From positions 1-36,832 of the forward strand of contig JAMPXY010000009.1 of assembly GCA_023700945.1 (NCBI GenBank): 36,832 bases of DNA, written 5' to 3'. The notes beneath the pieces were generated by a model, which worked only from the letters and a program-made list of their open reading frames with translations, was not told the origin of the DNA and made no database searches. A program made the translations under genes and the position numbers. Position 1 is the first letter of the stretch; every line of letters begins with the position of its first letter. Shown here in pieces: positions 9,601 to 16,381 of the stretch. The DNA is from Alphaproteobacteria bacterium (lineage in GTDB: Bacteria > Pseudomonadota > Alphaproteobacteria > Micavibrionales > Micavibrionaceae).

Positions 9601-11395
9601 GGATGATCCGACAGAAATCGACGGCAATTTGGTCGCGAACACCGGGTGGAACGGTATCGCTGTCTATGGTGTCGAAGAGGTTACCATCACCAACAACACC
9701 GTCTGGAATACCCATGATAACGGTATTGTGGTAGAAGACGCCGAATGGGTAGATATCGGCGGCAACTATGTCGGTGTGGCGCGCCCGTTGTTCGGCCCGT
9801 TCAGTATCGGCGGTGGCTTCATCGGTGATGATGGCATTCGTGTCGGCAATTACTGGTATGGCAATTATGGCTCTGTCTGGATTACAGACAACCATGTTGG
9901 CAATACAGGGGATGATGGCATCGATGTTTATGGCGTCTCCGAAGCCCGTATTCTGGGTAACGATGTCAATATGACGGGCGATGACGGTATCGTCGCCTCG
10001 AATATAGGCGATTTCTTCTACGGCCCGTCCATCTTCGCTCTGGAAGGCGATTATGAAGGCGATGAGTCAGAAGAAGGCCCGTATTACAGCCTGATCATCG
10101 CCGATAACACGGTGACCGATGCCGGTCAGCGTAACCAGAACGATGATGATTGTGGCGACTGCGAGTCTGAAGAATTTTTCCAGATCTTCGAAGGTGATCA
10201 TGAAAACTATGGCGGCGACGGTATCGATGTCTCCGGCACAAGCTCAGCCCTGATCGAAGGCAACGAAGTCGATAATTCCTATGATGACGGTATTGTGGTC
10301 TCAGGCTTTGGCGACAGAAAAATGGGCAAACGCGGCTTCTCTATCTATCAAGATGGCCCGTCTGAATACGGCCCGTCCACTTCTGTGGTCATCCGTGACA
10401 ACGATGTGACCAATTCTGGCAGCGACGGTATCGAGGTCAGCAATATTGATGACGCAACCGTCGATATAAACCGTATCCTCAATAGCGGCATCAACGGTTT
10501 CCATGCCGGTGGCCTGCATAACGGTATGGTTGTCCTGACTGGTAACACTTTCACCGATAATCCGGTGGGGGCGTTGTTCGAAAGTGGCATGATTGACTTG
10601 ACTGGCGAAGCCAACATCTTCAATGGCGGCGAAGTCGGCCTGCGTTTCGATCCGAAGAATGAAGAAGTATATGTCGGGGATCGTTGGGTTCCGTATGAGG
10701 ATTATGATTATGAAGAATATTCCTTCTATGAAAGCGGCTACTGGGAACCGATCTACGATAACGTTACTGCCGACCTGAATTTGGTAGACAACACCATCGG
10801 CACGACTATCTTCAATGGTCAGTCCCAATACTATGTCGAACTGCTGGATGGTGCCCTGTTTGCACCGGGCACCCCGACCATCATTAACGGTCTGAACGCC
10901 ACCTATGATGGCTTCCGCCCGTCAACAGTCGGCGGCATTCTGACGCAGGATCAGTACAACGCGCTCGAAGCTAAAATCTATCATTACAATGATCTGGCAT
11001 CGCTTGGGTTGTTCTTCTTTGGCCTGGTTCCGAATGAGATAGATCAGGAAGACATCTTCCGGAATATTCTTGGTTTCAGCCCGCGTAATGGCAGCCTCAA
11101 TCTGACGATTACAGGTCTGCCTGTCATACCCGGATTTGCTGGTAGCGTCGGTAGTTTCCTGAACAGCATTGCTCCGGCCGCTGGGGGTAATGATCCGGAG
11201 CAACTGGCCAATCTCGAGCCGGCAGCTGGTGGCGATAACGGCCAGCCGCAAGGTAATGTACCGCAGGCTGATGATAGCTCGTGCTGGGGTGACGCAATGG
11301 AGGCCGCTTCGGGTGGTGCCATTGTAAATATGAACTATGATATGTCCCCTGACGCAGCTCTGAATCAGGCGGCTGCCTGCCAGTCAGGTATTTAA
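3608..11395 (+). CDS. TpsA-type exoprotein / filamentous-hemagglutinin-like giant protein with NosD/PbH1-type right-handed beta-helix repeats
   Basis: TPS-domain signature LNANGEIYIFNQQGIIFGADSVVNVGAIVAST after a signal peptide (LTSTAMAAAGLLALTTQAHA). A long stretch of repeats follows (DGIxVxNxxxVxIxxNxVxNxGxxGI). The ATG at 3608 preceded by AGGAAG is preferred over the track's TTG at 3584. Confidence 0.92.
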   Translation: MIATKSATLLTQATTNQQRKRKALLTSTAMAAAGLLALTTQAHADNWTDHEILSGSTTVDTSVANTTNILQGTHFVKARGNGDINAGWTVNLAQPSTSAKYVLYDVKGDATKLLGTLNANGEIYIFNQQGIIFGADSVVNVGAIVASTGSISDEDILSGGKLVLENVDTGASIVLNGSVTVAEAGLAAFVAPTVVNNGVISAKLGKVALASGNKVTLDLYGDNLVEIAVDDKVASGLIENNGTISAEGGTVYMAAQTAKEAVDTVINMKGVVSASSASVQGGKIVLSGGSSGKVNVTGTLDASGANGGGEIDVRGQDIEVGETAQLMADAGQTGNGGTAIVFADNVAIINGRLSARGGAQSGNGGFVETSGYELGVSATASVDVSSTNGLGGLWLLDSLSIVISDAAGATVTIGGGSGSVYRNVNAGAIETALAGGNVTVQTGAAGTFGSSSTPGSSQNNDGDIRLRAGIDYSGAAARTLSMIAHDDIVFENNADINNFGGGNLSVDLRANDDITINSGSVIDTNGGNVVFTAGGDITLLENIYTNGGGANFTADNDFEMSNVELDTSGGNVTVIADEFILSTGNGQRINAGTGTVTVARESNGSIGLGDASGGLEISQNELNKISAAALVIGRQDITSGDDAIFVEDADLTRFNLVTLNTRTNSSDNNNPSRDQDVVFDGLSQFKALVVNAEDDVVFDDDARVSVTAAATFNAGLAGTVGDFIMDDDSTLDGNGASLTINSKNVTLDNGADIESEGGNVTIATRNVTLDDGADIDALGGNILINNTGVFDSDDSDSMHTRGTGIITLNQSDDGSIQNAIDAVDNAGTGLNTINVGAGTYNENVRIYENNFALLGAKAGVSGNDASRNLSGSGESKIVDGSGSDGAAYGFKVTSNNVRIDGFSVNVDGAGILLDGGVGGKSEFLIENNIIKTINVSDSQDVGVQGKKVSNVTVEDNSLVTIGNDGMDFNGGSNVTIRNNIVHATNGGAYDGIRLTGVNTASITGNTVHDTGDDGIVVENGTGTTTVSSNTVYNVDKGINVNNTAGLNISGNTVYNVDENAIHVVNSAGAQIANNLVGTLGFVTGTGIFVDPSPLTSITGNIVNGGQIGIHVLDSDNVTVGGFGAGQANSVTGSYVGIKIQNSDAATVAKNTVNNSGWDAIQIVDGSDNAQVLNNDINGVTGASGIAVMNNSHGAVLDGNTIDDTARLGIYVWNSNGLNIKNNLINNAGLEGSGWYLSGIHLEGANNTTVDNNEVKNARGDGIHVGGAGNQAAQSTTGNVIKNNSVFLISGDAVDVTDSAGVQITGNALGTDSLGGGLYLVIGANNVSGKGVNLNNSANANVANNVIFQVAGNGIAVAGSNGTTVSGNYVDAVGANAIHVLNSVNARILNNNIGTLAWYFGADSIKGDGIYVENASGTWIKGNTINETYSTAFDVGSGIHVKNSNDVVVGGAGADRNNLSNIDWDGVKITGGNNVTVNNNRIENVTRVGIYGGNTTNATIKNNVLVNANTGLGGYGAISTDGGSGLKITGNDIDGSVGHGIRVNGATGTNLIDGNFVDGVSQDGINTEGVNKLTVSNNKVGQSSTVGATGINVVNGTHSTTISNNLVDRVGWTGIAADTVAGLKVLNNTVGANSASVGQGIYVNNSTNADVIGNNVYNAMQYGLYANLSNGLDVYDNDIGGLGSSMGAGVYIQDSSNVNIGDYDQYFLWWKTADRDNRIGSFQQGVYISGGAHNDVVNNAISNVHYGVTLSATTNADVTDNTLTGNSVTGVSVGAGSDYATINNNSISHFETAISVDSSNFVNVDNNNIFNVDSGIYATNTYGLNIEDNDITGGHCGWGDSTGIHVDNSSNVRIGGLFDGNDVDSFYDGIRVSDSEDVRISFNDVWNMDHDGIQAFGGDDVNISWNHVTDVGNDGIFVGGMSDWNYDGESDELVPNAVISHNVVDWTGGDGIEVNDVTYSRINHNAVGLDGYASEDNYYEYDDGVSIGQNGIVVSTEYWDDPTEIDGNLVANTGWNGIAVYGVEEVTITNNTVWNTHDNGIVVEDAEWVDIGGNYVGVARPLFGPFSIGGGFIGDDGIRVGNYWYGNYGSVWITDNHVGNTGDDGIDVYGVSEARILGNDVNMTGDDGIVASNIGDFFYGPSIFALEGDYEGDESEEGPYYSLIIADNTVTDAGQRNQNDDDCGDCESEEFFQIFEGDHENYGGDGIDVSGTSSALIEGNEVDNSYDDGIVVSGFGDRKMGKRGFSIYQDGPSEYGPSTSVVIRDNDVTNSGSDGIEVSNIDDATVDINRILNSGINGFHAGGLHNGMVVLTGNTFTDNPVGALFESGMIDLTGEANIFNGGEVGLRFDPKNEEVYVGDRWVPYEDYDYEEYSFYESGYWEPIYDNVTADLNLVDNTIGTTIFNGQSQYYVELLDGALFAPGTPTIINGLNATYDGFRPSTVGGILTQDQYNALEAKIYHYNDLASLGLFFFGLVPNEIDQEDIFRNILGFSPRNGSLNLTITGLPVIPGFAGSVGSFLNSIAPAAGGNDPEQLANLEPAAGGDNGQPQGNVPQADDSSCWGDAMEAASGGAIVNMNYDMSPDAALNQAAACQSGI
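6290..10560 (+). repeat. Protein-level tandem repeat region: ~20-25-aa beta-helix coils (parallel beta-helix/NosD type)
   Basis: Recurring I/V-x-x-N-x-V/I...G-x-D/A-G-I-x-V units, e.g. ASITGNTVHDTGDDGIVVENGTGTTTVSSNTVYNVDKGINVNNTAGLNISGNTVYNVDENAIHVVN. Confidence 0.85.
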
Positions 11396-11417
11396 GCCTG
11401 AATAGCAAATATTTTCG

Positions 11418-11446
11418 AAGAACCCCGCCATAAAGGCGGGGTTCTT
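11418..11446. terminator. Bidirectional intrinsic terminator between the tpsA-like gene and mltA
   Basis: Perfect 12-bp stem AAGAACCCCGCC-ATAAA-GGCGGGGTTCTT between convergent genes. Confidence 0.88.
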
Positions 11447-11467
11447 TCACCTAACTAAAAATAACAT

Positions 11468-12652
11468 TCAATCAAGCCCGACACGGGGCAGCAACAGCCA
11501 GTAACGGCCCGGCGCCTTCATCAGGCCGGCATTGTGCTCAGCGTCTTCTCCATAGCCCCAGAAATAATCACCGCGAATGGGGCCCTTGATCGCCCCTCCT
11601 GTATCTTGGGCGATGACCAGTCTCTGCAGGGTGGGGATCGTGGGGACGGGGGCCGTGATATCCAGCCAGAGCGGCGTACCATAAGGCACCTTGGTGCGGT
11701 CAACGGCGAGCGAGCGACCTGCTGTTAGTGGTACGTTTTGTGCTCCCAGTGGCCCTGCACCCTTGATCTCATCAAAGAATACATAAGAGGGATTGAGATT
11801 CATGAACTCAGGCGCCTCTTCTGGATGCGCCTCCAGCCATGACCGGATTGATTGCATCGAAACGTCTTCCTTGGCGATTAGGCCGCGTTTAACCAGTTCG
11901 CGGCCGATGGCGTAATAGACATGGCCGTTTTGTGCGGCATAACCGACCCGCATCTCACTGCCATCATCGAGCAATACGCGTCCGGATCCTTGTATATGCA
12001 AGAAAAAGGCATCGACCGGGTCATTGACCCAGACCAGCGGTTTCGCGGCCAAGGGCTTACCAGACTCGATCTCGGCGCGGGTTTCAAAAGGTTTAAGGTT
12101 CCCCTTGACCACTCGTCCTGCAATGCGCTGGCCTTTTAAGCTTTCGCGAAAATCACCCAGTTCAACCATAATCAGATCATCGGGACGCTGGAGCAGGGCA
12201 GTCGTGTATGTGGCGCTTGGCGTACGCGACCCCCGCAAGGCGGCTTCATAATAACCGGTAAACAGGCCCTGCTTGTAATCACCAGCTGTGGCTTCATACG
12301 GTGTGAAGAAGAATTCAAAAAAAGCGCGTGGTTCGCCAAAAGGCCCCGGTCTGAGTGTGCCATTTTCAATATGGCTACAGGCGCCGGCCCAGCTCCCGGC
12401 CTCAACATTCCACGCAGGATCGCCAAAGGGCTTGGACGGGTCTTGGGCCATGATCTTGGTACAGGAGTGACCTAGTGCTGTGATCACGTCATTAAGATCG
12501 TCGCGGTTCCAGCCGGGCAAATCAGAAAAAGTCACAGGCTTTAAGGTAAGAGCTGCATCCTCTGGTGCGTAGGGTGCCGGGGGCGGGGTAATAGCGCTGG
12601 CGCAAGCCGAGAGCGTCAGCAAGCCAGCCAGAAGGAGAAGATGGTTTTTCAT
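11468..12652 (-). CDS. mltA: Membrane-bound lytic murein transglycosylase A (lipoprotein)
   Basis: Lipobox LSAC in MKNHLLLLAGLLTLSACAS. MltA/3D-domain signatures FTGYYEAALRGSRT, FLHIQGSGRVLLDDGSEMRVGYAAQNGHVYYAIGR, LVIAQDTGGAIKGPIRGDYFWGYGEDAEHNAGLMKAPGRYWLLLP. Confidence 0.95.
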   Translation of the reverse strand: MKNHLLLLAGLLTLSACASAITPPPAPYAPEDAALTLKPVTFSDLPGWNRDDLNDVITALGHSCTKIMAQDPSKPFGDPAWNVEAGSWAGACSHIENGTLRPGPFGEPRAFFEFFFTPYEATAGDYKQGLFTGYYEAALRGSRTPSATYTTALLQRPDDLIMVELGDFRESLKGQRIAGRVVKGNLKPFETRAEIESGKPLAAKPLVWVNDPVDAFFLHIQGSGRVLLDDGSEMRVGYAAQNGHVYYAIGRELVKRGLIAKEDVSMQSIRSWLEAHPEEAPEFMNLNPSYVFFDEIKGAGPLGAQNVPLTAGRSLAVDRTKVPYGTPLWLDITAPVPTIPTLQRLVIAQDTGGAIKGPIRGDYFWGYGEDAEHNAGLMKAPGRYWLLLPRVGLD

Positions 12653-12703
12653 ATACCGATTGTGCAGAGGGTTTGTGGGGTTTAAGGAGGCTGTGATAAA
12701 AAA

Positions 12704-13423
12704 TCAGGCGTCCGGGACGGTTTTTTGCGCGCGGTCGGACGCATCTTCATCGCTGGTTTCAATCAGCAACCAGCCCGGCTCGCGTGATTTGGTGTCACGC
12801 ACAAAGGTCCAGACATCAATGGTTTCCGTGACACGGTCAGGGTTGCCGTGTAGTAACATATCAGCCGCATCCCGGAGAATATTGGTTTCATCTGCGATAA
12901 AGCGCACTGTGATATAGGCATCCCGTCTGTCGAGGCGGGCTGACACAATCTCGGCCTTACGGATTGCATGAATTTCAACACTGGCTTTCTGGCCTGTTGT
13001 TTCACGGTCTTGAATGACACCTAAAAAGGCCTGGTAAACAGGTTCAGCCAGCAAGGGCTGCAGGGCCTCACGATCGCCCCGGGCAAAGGCCTCAACAATC
13101 ATGACGAAGGCATCCTGTGCCCCGCGTAAAAATTCGACAGTATCAAAGCTGCGGTCAGCGCGGCTAATATCGAGCAAACCGGTCTGCGCCGGAGCGGCAA
13201 TCGCCATATTGCGTTCTAGTGCCGGAGTGGGCCCCGGCTCCAGCCCCGCCAAACCGACACCGGTTGCTTCTCCGGGGGCGGCCTTGGCGGTCTTTTCCTC
13301 CGGGGGCCGGGTAAAGGGGTTTGGGCGGTCGCGTTCATCACCGTGGCGCGTACCCAGAATATTACGCAGCCAGAAAACCAGGCCGGCGGCAACAAGGGCA
13401 TATATCAAAAGATCTGCTGGCAC
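12704..13423 (-). CDS. Tim44-like domain protein (TimA-type, membrane-anchored)
   Basis: N-terminal TM segment, then a Tim44-like region (FDTVEFLRGAQDAFVMIVEAFARGDREALQPLLAEPVYQAFLGVI...VTETIDVWTFVRDTKSREPGWLLIET). Neighbours mltA and fxsA as in many alphaproteobacteria. Confidence 0.92.
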   Translation of the reverse strand: MPADLLIYALVAAGLVFWLRNILGTRHGDERDRPNPFTRPPEEKTAKAAPGEATGVGLAGLEPGPTPALERNMAIAAPAQTGLLDISRADRSFDTVEFLRGAQDAFVMIVEAFARGDREALQPLLAEPVYQAFLGVIQDRETTGQKASVEIHAIRKAEIVSARLDRRDAYITVRFIADETNILRDAADMLLHGNPDRVTETIDVWTFVRDTKSREPGWLLIETSDEDASDRAQKTVPDA

Positions 13424-13514
13424 GGTGTCTTAATCCTCTATGACCTGCTATAAACGGTATAGCACACTATTCTAGAGCCCTATGTCTGCGGTACAAGGGG
13501 CATGAGATAAAAAG

Positions 13515-13946
13515 ATGATATTTTTTGCTGTTCTGTTGTTATGGCCCCTGATCGAAATCAGCCTGTTTATTGCGGTGGGCGGTGAACTGGGCGTTCTTCG
13601 CACGTTACTGCTGCTGATAGGGGCAGGTCTGGTGGGTGGTTTTATTCTGAAAATTCAGGGGCTTAACACCTTGCTAGCGATGCAGGCGGTTAGTCGCCGT
13701 GGCCAAGTGCCGCTGCAGCAGATGTTTGATGGGTTTTGCCTGGCGCTAGCCGGAGTGTTGTTGCTCTTGCCTGGATTTTTTAGCGATTTCATTGCCTTCG
13801 CCTTGTTATTGCCGTTCGTGCGAGTCCTCTTGCGCAAGGAGTTGATCCGGCGCTATGGTTTGCCCGAAATGACTGCCGCCGATGAAGGCGTGATTGATGC
13901 TGAGTTTCACCGGATTGATATAGAGAGGATTACGAGGGATGAATAA
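13515..13946 (+). CDS. fxsA: FxsA-family membrane protein
   Basis: MIFFAVLLLWPLIEISLFIAVGGELGVLRTLLLL...LPGFFSDFIAFALLLPFVR matches the FxsA pattern. Divergent from the Tim44-like gene. Confidence 0.93.
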   Translation: MIFFAVLLLWPLIEISLFIAVGGELGVLRTLLLLIGAGLVGGFILKIQGLNTLLAMQAVSRRGQVPLQQMFDGFCLALAGVLLLLPGFFSDFIAFALLLPFVRVLLRKELIRRYGLPEMTAADEGVIDAEFHRIDIERITRDE

Positions 13947-14493
13947 CGATATTGAGCAAGGCATGAGCGATGCTGAGGCCGTAGCGAATGCTGGCGCGAT
14001 ACAGTCCTTGCCGGTCATTTTTCATGCTCAGTTTGTTCGCGATATTTCTTTCGAAAATCCTCAACCGGCGTTGTTGTATGAAACCAAAGGCCCCCGCCCG
14101 ACGATGGATGTTAATTTCTCTATCGAATGTGCTCCGGTGAAGAGTGAGCAGTTCAAGTTCATGTATGAGGTACAGCTCGGAATCAAGGTGCGTGCCCGCC
14201 GCGATAATGATATCGCCTTTCTGACGGAGGTTCTTTATAGCGTTCTGGTTTCGATGGACGGTGTGCCGGAAGAGCAACATCACCCCTTACTGTATATTGA
14301 AGCCCCGCGCTATGCCTTCCCATTCGTGCGAATGATTATCGCCAATTTGACACAGAACGCCGGTATGTTGCCGCTGTTATTGACGCCGGTTGATTTCCGT
14401 GCTTTGTACATGCAGCGTTTTGGTGAGGACATCCGCAAAAGTCAGCAGGCTGCACAAAGTGCGACTCAGGGTGCGACCCAAGGCGCGGCCTAA
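13939..14493 (+). CDS. secB: Protein-export chaperone SecB
   Basis: AQFVRDISFENPQPALLY...VDVNFSIECAPV-like region, EVLYSVLVSMDG, LLYIEAPRYAFPFVRMIIANLTQNAGMLPLLLTPVDFRALYMQR. Confidence 0.95.
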   Translation: MNNDIEQGMSDAEAVANAGAIQSLPVIFHAQFVRDISFENPQPALLYETKGPRPTMDVNFSIECAPVKSEQFKFMYEVQLGIKVRARRDNDIAFLTEVLYSVLVSMDGVPEEQHHPLLYIEAPRYAFPFVRMIIANLTQNAGMLPLLLTPVDFRALYMQRFGEDIRKSQQAAQSATQGATQGAA

Positions 14494-15725
14494 AGGCGGG
14501 CGGGGCGGCAGAGTGCGCAGATATAAAATAACAGGGTGATTAGTCCCAGCCACCAGCCTTGCCAAAGACCATAGCCGACAGCGGCCACGGCCATAGTTGC
14601 GTACAGCGTAGACAGCTCAAGACGCATCGTCATAATCGCGCCAGCCTTCTTAATCTTGCCGAGTAAAAGACGCAGCAACAGGCAGGCGCCCACAGCGCCC
14701 GGCAAACCAAATTCAATCCAGATTTGCAGAGCAAAATTATGCGGGTGTAGCACCGTTGTGCTGCGATAGTAAATTTGTCCGGCATGGAAGTTTTCAATGT
14801 TGCGTGTAGCCTCAATGCCGTATCCCAGCCACGGATGATTCAGTATATGCTGGGCTATGAATGACCAGATTTCCAGTCGTTCGGCGGCATAGGAGTGGGA
14901 AAAGAAATTGCCCAAGGCTGAATTTTCCAAAGTATCTGCCAACCCTAGCATGTTCACAGCCAGCAGCGGTGACCATAATAAAAGCAGGGCCGTCATAAGG
15001 AACAGGGCCTGCCAAAACCAGTCACGCCCTACAGGGGCATAGAAAAATAAAAGCAGTCCCCCCGCGAAGGCAAGAACAGCAGATTGTGACTGACTGAGGG
15101 TGAAGACCAAAAAGGCGAGCAGGGCTAAGGCTCCCATCTCGGCTATATGATGGCGTTGTCTGAGAATGGCGAGTGCCGGAAACAAGCACAGTGTAGCTGT
15201 TACCGCTGGACGGTTCAGGGCAGCATTGTTGACGCGCTCAGTTGCCTCCACGCCATTCAGCAGACGGTGTAGCGGCATATCCCACAAAAGCTCGATATAG
15301 ACCAGCGCATAACAAACAGCCACACCTGTGGGTATCAGCCAGAGCCAGCGTTCCACAGACAAACGATGTAAATGAGTTAAAGTTGACAACCCAAGGACAG
15401 CAGGTATCAGCACCAGACAAAGTTTGCCTGTGCGTTGCAGGCCTTCGGCAGCGTCTATTGACCAGAGGGCGCTGCTCCCTGCCATCACAACAATCCCGAT
15501 CACGCTGAACAGGGCCAAGGGGTGTGGCACCGACCAGCGTTTATGGCACAAGCCTTGCTGCAGATAGAGCCCCAGACCCATGAGGGCTGGACCATAAGCC
15601 AGAAAGCGCGGGGCCACTACAGCCACCACTGGCAGCAGGGCTAGCGCCAATACAAAAACAAAGGCGGTCTTTTCATCCGCCTTTGTATCAGGAAATGATG
15701 TATGAGAGATGTTGGCTGTCGTCAC
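14490..15725 (-). CDS. O-antigen ligase / Wzy-type polytopic membrane protein
   Basis: About 10-12 hydrophobic segments with the Wzy_C-like region (SYAAERLEIWSFIAQHILNHPWLGYGIEATRN...VLHPHNFALQIWIEFGLPGAVG). Confidence 0.88.
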   Translation of the reverse strand: MTTANISHTSFPDTKADEKTAFVFVLALALLPVVAVVAPRFLAYGPALMGLGLYLQQGLCHKRWSVPHPLALFSVIGIVVMAGSSALWSIDAAEGLQRTGKLCLVLIPAVLGLSTLTHLHRLSVERWLWLIPTGVAVCYALVYIELLWDMPLHRLLNGVEATERVNNAALNRPAVTATLCLFPALAILRQRHHIAEMGALALLAFLVFTLSQSQSAVLAFAGGLLLFFYAPVGRDWFWQALFLMTALLLLWSPLLAVNMLGLADTLENSALGNFFSHSYAAERLEIWSFIAQHILNHPWLGYGIEATRNIENFHAGQIYYRSTTVLHPHNFALQIWIEFGLPGAVGACLLLRLLLGKIKKAGAIMTMRLELSTLYATMAVAAVGYGLWQGWWLGLITLLFYICALCRPARL

Positions 15726-15740
15726 AAAGAAGTAGTCCTG

Positions 15741-16046
15741 TTATTCGGCGGGGTGCCACTCAATGCCCAGTTGCTCACGGGGATCGGGGCTTTGGTTTTG
15801 ATCTGGTGCGCTGGCGGGTTCATCACCTTCTTTGGCGTTTTGAGTATCTTCTCCGGCCGCCGGGGCTATTTGGCTGAGGGTCTCGGCTGCGAGCAAATCC
15901 TCGCTCGTCATTGTGTCTTGTAGAGCGGCAGGAGTCTGGTTGGTGAAACGTTCGCCAAATTCGGTATCGCTGGCGGCAAAGCTTGAGGGCGGCAGGGTGA
16001 CCAGCAGCAGGGCCACCAGAGCAGATGATGCAACATAAAATTTCAT
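15741..16046 (-). CDS. Small secreted/periplasmic protein of unknown function
   Basis: Preferred start MKFYVASSALVALLLVTLPPSSFAASDTEF gives a clear signal peptide. The track's longer ORF (to 16157) would run through the entericidin-like gene in another frame. Confidence 0.55.
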   Translation of the reverse strand: MKFYVASSALVALLLVTLPPSSFAASDTEFGERFTNQTPAALQDTMTSEDLLAAETLSQIAPAAGEDTQNAKEGDEPASAPDQNQSPDPREQLGIEWHPAE

Positions 16047-16062
16047 AGCCAACCTCTTCTTC

Positions 16063-16188
16063 TTACAGGTTTTGCAGGGACTCTCCGGCATTCTCGATAT
16101 CGCGGCCCATCCCTTGAAGCGTATTAGTGCAGGCTGACAAGGTGCCAAGAGCTGCAATTAACATAAACAAAAATAACGTTTTGCGCAT
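16063..16188 (-). CDS. Entericidin-like small lipoprotein (41 aa; not in the supplied ORF track)
   Basis: Translation MRKTLFLFMLIAALGTLSACTNTLQGMGRDIENAGESLQNL*. Lipobox LSAC followed by NTxxGxGxDIxxAGxxL as in the EcnA/EcnB family. AAGGA Shine-Dalgarno upstream. Confidence 0.85.
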   Translation of the reverse strand: MRKTLFLFMLIAALGTLSACTNTLQGMGRDIENAGESLQNL

Positions 16189-16381
16189 CAAAAACATCCT
16201 TCTCTTTGATTTCACAAGGAAAATTACCTATTTCTCTTTCTAGCAAACCACTTGAAAAAAGACAAATCATAAAGCGGGGTTTGATACAGTCCTCGACTTT
16301 GTCGGGCCGCCATTGGCAAATTCCCCGATTCTGGCTAGTCTCTTGCCATATTCATAAAAAGAAAACAGGGACAAATAAACC

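Noticed and set aside
6368-9895. 1175-aa open frame on the minus strand opposite the TpsA repeats
   Set aside because: It mirrors the Asn/Asp/Gly/Ile/Val repeat coding of the sense gene. The product is low-complexity I/A/V/D with no domain, and the stop-free frame is explained by codon bias of the repeats. Would be reconsidered if antisense ribosome profiling showed translation.
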